Assembly: GCA_015227615.1 (NCBI GenBank)
Contig: JAALGZ010000005.1
Coordinates: 1,302,001-1,366,000, forward strand
Direction of reading: 5' to 3'
DNA length: 64,000 nt
Origin: Labyrinthula sp. Ha
Taxonomy: Eukaryota > Sar > Bigyra > Labyrinthulida > Labyrinthulaceae
Shown: positions 57,401 to 64,000 of the stretch, in pieces
How positions within the stretch are numbered: the first letter of the stretch is position 1
How the letters are laid out: every line of letters begins with the position of its first letter
The notes under the pieces: model-generated
Databases searched by the model: none
What the model saw: the letters and a program-made list of their open reading frames with translations, nothing else
What the model was told of the DNA's origin: nothing
Made by a program: the position numbers and the translations under genes

Positions 57401-60400
57401 TCGTCACAAGAACGAGGTTACTATTGGTATGTGATATTTTATTGTAACTCATTGCTGTTGAGTATTTAAATAGCGGTTCCTGTTTACAGAGAAAAATTAA
57501 TAATTGGGTTTTTTTAAATAACTAGCTGGCATAACTGCCCATCTTAATTTTTTTTTCTCGCTTAGGCTACCCAAAAAAGAATTTATCTACTGTCTTAAAT
57601 CATTTTTCAAAAATTCGTCTTTAATTAGCGGGTAGGTTCTGCAGAAACTTAAAGTTAGTAAGCAATAAATTTTAGCCAGATCTCCAAGCTTAGGGAATAT
57701 GGGTAGTCTACAGGAGAGTACTTATTCATGTTCACTAGAATTAAGCTAATATATGTATATATATATGTCTTCCTATGTGGTAATTCTTTCAATTTCAATT
57801 ACATTTATCTAATTTACATGAAGTATCTTTATAGTCATTTTAATATTAGGGATAAAAACACATAGATAATTTTGTGTTAGTTTATCAAGAACAATAGAGT
57901 TCTTGCGTTAGAATAACTACGCAATAGTTATGACTATTTATATGGCTTTATTCAATAACAAATGCTGCTCTTGGACCAGGTTAGCACCATTCAGTTTACT
58001 GGCCTAGTTTTAAATATCACATATACTTTCACTGTACACAGCTTATAATTTCTTGATGAAATAAGAGCCTTGCTGTTTGTTACCTAGTGCTGCAAGTTTC
58101 TTTCATGTTAATAAGAATAATTTACCCTCCCCTCCATCGCACAATACAACTAGTATACTTGTTATCTAACATCAAATTCTCTAACCATTCTAATTTTTCG
58201 TAAAACAGACAAAGATGGGTTTTATGCGTATTTTTTGTGGAGAAAGAAGAATAATGCAAGATAATACAATGTAATTCCATTCTAATTTAGCGTGATGATC
58301 CCAGAATATGCAACAATCATCCCAACAATCAAGAAACAACAAGTATTACCATGGTAAGCAGTTCTTTCTTCTAGGGCATTTTTTGAAGATTTGTTCAACT
58401 GAAGTTAAGTTATGATCTAATAATAATTCAATGTAAGCCAATATTTTTTTATTTCTTGTACCATTGAAACTTTTCTTTACTTTAAGCTACCTATAGTCTT
58501 TACTATTCCTTCGTCTATTTGCGGACTTTTTCTTACTTATAGTACATCTATATTTCGTGGGTGGTCCCTGTACTTTAGCATGAAAGTTAAATCGACAGAG
58601 GTTAAATATATAATTACATCTTATTATTCTTAGAAGCTATTATGACTTAAGTGTATTCCTTTGTCGGGCATTTGTACCACTATTGATGCTGCCATGATCT
58701 AAGAAGTTTATAGTTTCTAAAATAACAACAAGTTTCATAAGAAATTAATCCCACTATTGATAAAAATTATAGCTCCTTTTCTTTCAATTTAGTTATTTTA
58801 GCGATATAGCATTAGTATTGTTTTCATATAACATTATATTTTGATCTTTCTATTAATTTTTTAAAATTTAAATTGACCAAGATATGCTGCACAGACGAAT
58901 GCAGTCCGAGACCGATGAAAGAGACGCCAAAAATAATGTGTAAGCATGTTGGCAAGCTTGAAGAATAATAGTATTGATTATCAATTAAGGCTATTCCCTT
59001 TAGAAGTAATGCTAAAGAATAAACAATAGTTCTAAGTTGTCATATAATTTTCCTAACTGATCACATATAAGATACATGATATCAATCCATTTCGGGTTTG
59101 AACCATTGCACTCATGGCCGGCCTTGGCCTAACAATATTCAGAAGAAGAATATTGCTAAAGGGCCCATAACTGTGTAAAAACAGAATCTAATAAATTTTC
59201 TAGACCCTTCTTTGGAATTTGAAGTAAATCCTAACACCGTATGCATAATGTATTCGTCAGCTATTTTCGTGATTGTAAACTCAATCTATTGTTCTGTTTT
59301 TACAGCAGGTATGGAACTCAAATAAATAATCTGAGGTGCACATGGAACATAAATTGAATAACAAAAGGAACGTGACCTTAGAAAATGTGGTTAGAAAGAG
59401 GATAGAACGGAAATAAGAGTAGGGTAAAAACAAAAGCACGGGGCCCGGAAAACATGGGGGATATGATGATAAGGATTAGCTTAATAGAAAGGGAAAAACA
59501 GGAAAACAGAAGCACGAGTAAAAGTTGATAGCAATCTATAGTAGTGTTAACAAATGATTATATTATAAGAATAATATATCTGTATGAAAACAGCAAAACC
59601 TCAGGTTTGTTAACTCGGTTTAGTATCTTTGGAAAAGAGAGGCAAGGAACATATCTACTATTTCAAAAGCCAAAATACACATATTTGAAATGGTTAAGAG
59701 CCCCCGGAACAGTACCCATACCCAAAAATAAGCTAACGGCAATGATGGAGATGATATTGCCCCAATTAAGATGGGTTGTTAATTTTTGAAAATTTAATCC
59801 GAGAAGATAAGAAAAGGTATATCGTAATTATCCTCCATACAGATTCTTCCAACAATATTGTTGCTTGTTGATGCCTTCATGGAATTACATGACGTGGCGT
59901 TGCAAAGAGTTTTTCTAGTTATAGGGCTAGCGAGTAGCTTCTTCTTCTATGAAGCTGTTTAATCAAAACATTCTTATTCTTCAACTTTGTATCTTGTTTA
60001 CAAATTTTTATTGTCATGCTTATCTCAATTGAAACAAATGTCTATATATAATTTATCGATCTATGACGCCAATTCAACTTCGTCGCTATAACAAATTCGG
60101 TATATTATTGTAACCACAATATTCCAAGTACTTGACTAAATATATATATTTCTTGCAAAATATATTCTTACTCTGAAGAAAACTCTATAAGACTGTATGC
60201 TTTGTTGAAGAAATAGTAAGCGCTCTGTCTTTCCCCATTATGCAAACTATGGCTAATCGCGAGTTGTGTCTGTATATCTTTTTTCTTATAGTACCGTCCA
60301 CTCAATTAATCAATCAAATCCCTTCGTCGAATTTATGTTAGAGGCAATCAGCTAGAACAATAGTTTGGCTACCCTGTGATATGGGTTTATCAATTGGACC

Positions 60401-63400
60401 TGGTATGTATCGAATTTTCTCCAAGAATACTGCGATATTTGTTTGAATAGTAGTGAGGAAGTTTCATGTTACACTCGATAGATTTAGGTAAATTATCACG
60501 CTATGATGTATATCATGAATAGAGTGTCTGCCAAAACTAAATTTATACTAAAACCAAGATGATTCGATATGAATCAAAGACTTTAACAAAAAAATACTCC
60601 TTCTTGGCAAACCATAACTGTAATCTTAAAAGCATCACTTTTAGTAGTTAAGATATATGTGTTACCCAAGATTGCCATTTAATTAGAATATGGAATTAGG
60701 ATTCACAGGCATTGATATTTGCAAAATTTATTCCATAAGCTGGTACCAGTAATTACAAAAAAAAATATACAGGGGTAAGTATGAGGCTCTTATTACCAAC
60801 TCTTGATAAAACTTGAACTCCAAAATGTTTTCAATGTATCCTATGAATAAACAGGATAAACGCCTTTTCTTTTCATCTATGCCAGAGCCCATTAGGTTGG
60901 CTGAGTGCACATAAACCAGTACCTAAATTTGAATTTAGATATGTCTCTTGGGCAGTTCTTGGGTAGCGTTGAACACATGGTCATAATCCGTTTTTGAAAC
61001 TATTATACCTATGAAACATTAATATTGGTATTTATAGTGCACCGTAACTACAGATTATAATGAAAAATGTTCTTGAGATTAGTGGCGCTGTTGATTTCCC
61101 GAAATTTATAATTTCCTATACGGTTTTTTACTAGCAAATTTTTTGTGAGCTTAAGCTTATATTGGAAGGGAATTATTGTTCACTTAGATGAAAAATAAAT
61201 ACATGGTAATTTCTTGACTTAGGTTTAATGTTCTACAACTGTCACTTAACTTATATCGGTGGTAAGAGCAATAAAATAGCAACTGATCGTTACCGCTAAT
61301 GATTGTAGTAATTGCTAACATAAATGGTTAGTTCCAGCAATGATTGGAATGAAACAAACACTTTTCATTTATTTTTGATATATCGTGACATTTAGCTTTT
61401 AAGTATATTATATGGCTCCACTACATGAGTAAATCTACTTACTTAGTAAATTTCTTCGAGCATTATAGTGTTTTCGCTTAGAAAATTTAGAATAAACAAC
61501 GGGTACAAATTGCCACATTATCTACTTACACATGTATAATTAAAATTTTGTCCATCTCTTAGAAAAACAGTTCGTTAAAGTTTCCTAGCTATATCTGTGG
61601 CTCCCTAATTTAAGAGAATATTGTATTTTAGTTGATTGAATAATAGCCTTGTTTTATGTTTAGTAAATTTATTTCTGAGGAGGTGAAACGATATTGGATC
61701 TAAAAAAACTAACTATTATTTAGATGAATAAAAATCACTAAATTAAATTGAATGAATGTACAGTGTTGGATCAGGAAATCATAAAATAGCTTGATTTTTG
61801 GCTCTATTGAGATATTTTAGGGGTCTTTAAGGTTCCAATGAGTCAAGTACTACACATTATCTTATGGTTTGCTAAGAATCAGGATTACAGTCTATGCAAA
61901 GTAATTTTTTTGAACATCTAGTAGTTGGACTGGTGGCCAAACATTTCATTTAAATAGAGAAACGATATCAATAATTGCACAGAGTTTATTCAAGTGGATT
62001 GTGAAAAACTTGGAATTTTGTGACCACTGCGCTATTGAGCCAAGATTTTGCATAAATTCTGTACACTGTGTATTTGAAAGTATCTTGCGGCAAGTAAGAG
62101 TATAGGAGGGACTTGGTTTATTTGAATCTCGAGCTAAGACGTCTCAATCATGATTAGTCAGAGCAATTACTCAAGAATATAATTTCTCATACTTGATCAG
62201 ACTCAGCAATGCGAAAAATGGCGATTTCCCATAGACCAAATTTAGAGGGGATTGAGAACAAAGAAAAGTTAGCTGAATAGTACCAATCAAATGGTAGAAG
62301 TTAAAACTTAATGCTGAAATACGTTCTTCTGTATATTCTGTGAAATTAAACCAGCCTCTGTTTTTAATCAAACTTTATCTTTCAAGCATTGGTTGACGTA
62401 CGCATTCAAAAATGGTCCCAATTACTCGGGCCTCGATGAAGATGATGAGTTTATGTTTTTCATATATTGAACACACATACGTTCAAGTATTTGTAAAGAG
62501 TATTAAGCACAAGTTTGATTCAAAAGATTTAAAGTGTTAAAACCATTAATTTAAAATACCGAAATTGAGAAGATGTAGACTTGTGTTGAAATTAAAATTT
62601 GAAACTTAAGTGTTTTGCACATAACAAAATAAAATTTGGTGCTATATGATAAGTTGTTCTTAAATTGCTTACTTAAAAAAACAAGATTCATTGATTTCCT
62701 CCTTTGTTCAAAAGATGTATCTTCCCCACTCTCCTGTTCTTCTGAAAAATTGGAATTTTCTCAGATGACGATTTTGACAGATTTGTTGAAGTAGGATATA
62801 AAATTATTTATCAATTTTGTTGTTTTTAATAGAAAAGTACCCAATTACCTCTTGAAAGCATTTTTACCATGCTTTTTAATAAATCCTAACTCCTTTTCCA
62901 AGACTTGCTTTTTTAAAAAATCCAAGTGTTTATAAATCAGTGTCACTGGTTCCTTTTTGTTAACTAGTTTCTTAATTCTCAAATTATATTTTAGGGGAAA
63001 TCTCTGACCAATTCTGACTGAGGAAAGCTTGACTTTGGAGTCTAGAAAATGAATGTCGTTCAGGAAAATAAGCTCTTAACATATGCCGATTTTAAACCGG
63101 TAGCGAACTTGCTTCTGCTTTGAGAGAACAAAAAAATCAAAGTTCAACATTATTAGCACATAAAAATTTATAATAAAAACAAAAATAATATAAACTCGGA
63201 ACCACTGTCACATGTCTCTTCAGTTTTACTAGTATACCTTATCAGTGCTAACCTTAATGTTCTCTTATGTCCTTATCTCAAGTCGCTGTAACTTGAACTC
63301 CTTAAGTAAAGTTGTCTTTTATATTAATCCTAAGCATTAACGGGTATGTCAAAAGTATATTAATAACAATAACTATGACAGAGTTATTGTAGTGTATATC

Positions 63401-63745
63401 AAGTACTATGTTACATACGTTCTGTCCACACTTCCGGGCCTAGAAAAGGTTGCCAGAAAGTGGGAGAGAGACTTAGTAAGTTACAAAGTGTCTTGTTAAG
63501 AGAGGAAATTATGAAAAGTTAAGATTCTGAATAAAAGTTGAAAATATTCGAAAACCTTTTTTGTTGTTTTTTCCGGTTTAAATGTTATTGTCTTTAAGTT
63601 AAATTATAAACATTACGAGCTTCCATATGTTCCTTCCAAGGTCTTGTATCACCCAGAAGCTTCATTTTATCATGAAATGGCATTACTATGTTCCTTGCAA
63701 ACATTTTTTACTTCAGATTTTGTACATTTGTCTCGCTGTCTTGGG
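54487..63745. other. Gene-poor stretch
   Basis: About 9.3 kb with no intact gene I can support. The part 55.25-56.45 kb is less AT-rich and reads like long-decayed coding sequence (see separate entry). Around 59.10-59.17 kb is a small GC-richer patch with GGCCGGCC, GGGCCC and an 8-bp hairpin (CAATATTC/GAATATTG, 59133-59155). The final hundred bases should be the CSN2 promoter. Confidence 0.5.
55250..56450 (+). other. Decayed coding-like stretch, family unknown
   Basis: Compared with the surrounding desert this part is richer in G and C and contains many short peptide-like pieces on the plus strand. One piece, around 55484-55535, resembles the GVY-x-IPC-x-x-x-x-YIG start of a GIY-YIG domain, but weakly. 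It is broken many times over and looks old. It could be a dead gene or transposon; I cannot name the family. Confidence 0.25.
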
Positions 63746-64000
63746 ATGTCCAGTGAAGAAGACTTCGAGTATTCTGACAGTGAAATAGGGTCTGACCAGT
63801 CGGAGGAAGATATATTAAACGTTGAAAATAAGTTTTATGAAGCCGAATCCTTGATTTCAAAAAACTATGAAGAAGCAACACAAGTTTTCCGGTCAATTAT
63901 TAGAGAGTCTCCCTCCTCAAAGTGGACTGCAGCATCGTTAGCAAAGCTTTTTGCTATAAAATTGAAAAAGAAAATATTCGTCGAAGCCGAAGAAGATCTA
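63746..64000 (+). CDS. CSN2: COP9 signalosome subunit 2, N-terminal part (cut by window end)
   Basis: 85 codons, open to the window edge. The product begins MSSEEDFEYSDSE, the acidic-Tyr start typical of CSN2, followed by NVENKFYEAESLISKNYEEATQVFRSII, matching the [25 protein letters not shown] region of animal CSN2. The next helices (SSKWTAASLAKLFAIKLKKK) fit the first TPR-like repeat of the PCI protein. CSN2 scaffolds the signalosome that removes NEDD8 from cullins. The related proteasome subunit Rpn6 is the alternative, but the acidic leader favours CSN2. The first ATG in this frame is at 63746. Confidence 0.8.
   Translation, partial: MSSEEDFEYSDSEIGSDQSEEDILNVENKFYEAESLISKNYEEATQVFRSIIRESPSSKWTAASLAKLFAIKLKKKIFVEAEEDL

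Noticed and set aside
1-64000. CRISPR arrays, rRNA, telomeric repeats, retrovirus-like or Polinton-like elements
   Set aside because: None showed any supporting repeat, motif or end structure on reading both strands.

Overview
The window is nuclear DNA of a microbial eukaryote. It is AT-rich, and it carries spliced genes for eukaryote-only proteins: TAF2, a COP9 signalosome subunit, SEM1/DSS1, ERCC1/RAD10, a NIPA-type Mg2+ transporter, a 7TM receptor and a prenylated EF-hand protein. The isopropylmalate isomerase is a single LeuC-LeuD fusion and the ammonium transporter is of AMT type, so the cell makes its own leucine and takes up ammonium. The lineage cannot be settled from this window; fungi, stramenopiles and other protists with LeuCD fusions all remain possible.

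Layout: genes sit in short islands separated by 2 to 9.6 kb without recognisable genes. Island 1 (7.4-10.5 kb): a RING-H2 protein and ETF-beta. Island 2 (13.7-14.5 kb): a four-EF-hand CaaX protein followed by a small membrane protein. Island 3 (27.1-29.5 kb): a frizzled/cAR-like receptor and a coiled-coil protein of unknown function. Island 4 (35.0-38.7 kb): LeuCD and AMT. Island 5 (45.2-50.9 kb): NIPA and TAF2. Island 6 (53.1-54.1 kb): ERCC1 and SEM1. Island 7 starts at 63.7 kb with CSN2, cut by the window end. Five of the six complete islands are tail-to-tail pairs whose stop codons lie 82-258 bp apart.

Two features stand out. First, the nine introns I can place by protein reading frame are all 29-32 nt long and all end in TAG; one of them supplies the only in-frame ATG near the start of TAF2. 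Second, the gene-poor zone at 17-22.5 kb holds a whole-length Mutator-like DNA transposon with 41-bp terminal inverted repeats and a perfect 9-bp target duplication, and just beyond it a 5'-truncated LINE with a zinc knuckle between its reverse transcriptase palm and thumb.

Smaller signals include a 34-bp-armed inverted repeat at 29.9 kb, a strong hairpin inside the transposon, and palindromic candidate control sites upstream of AMT and LeuCD. No tRNA, rRNA, CRISPR array or viral element could be supported.
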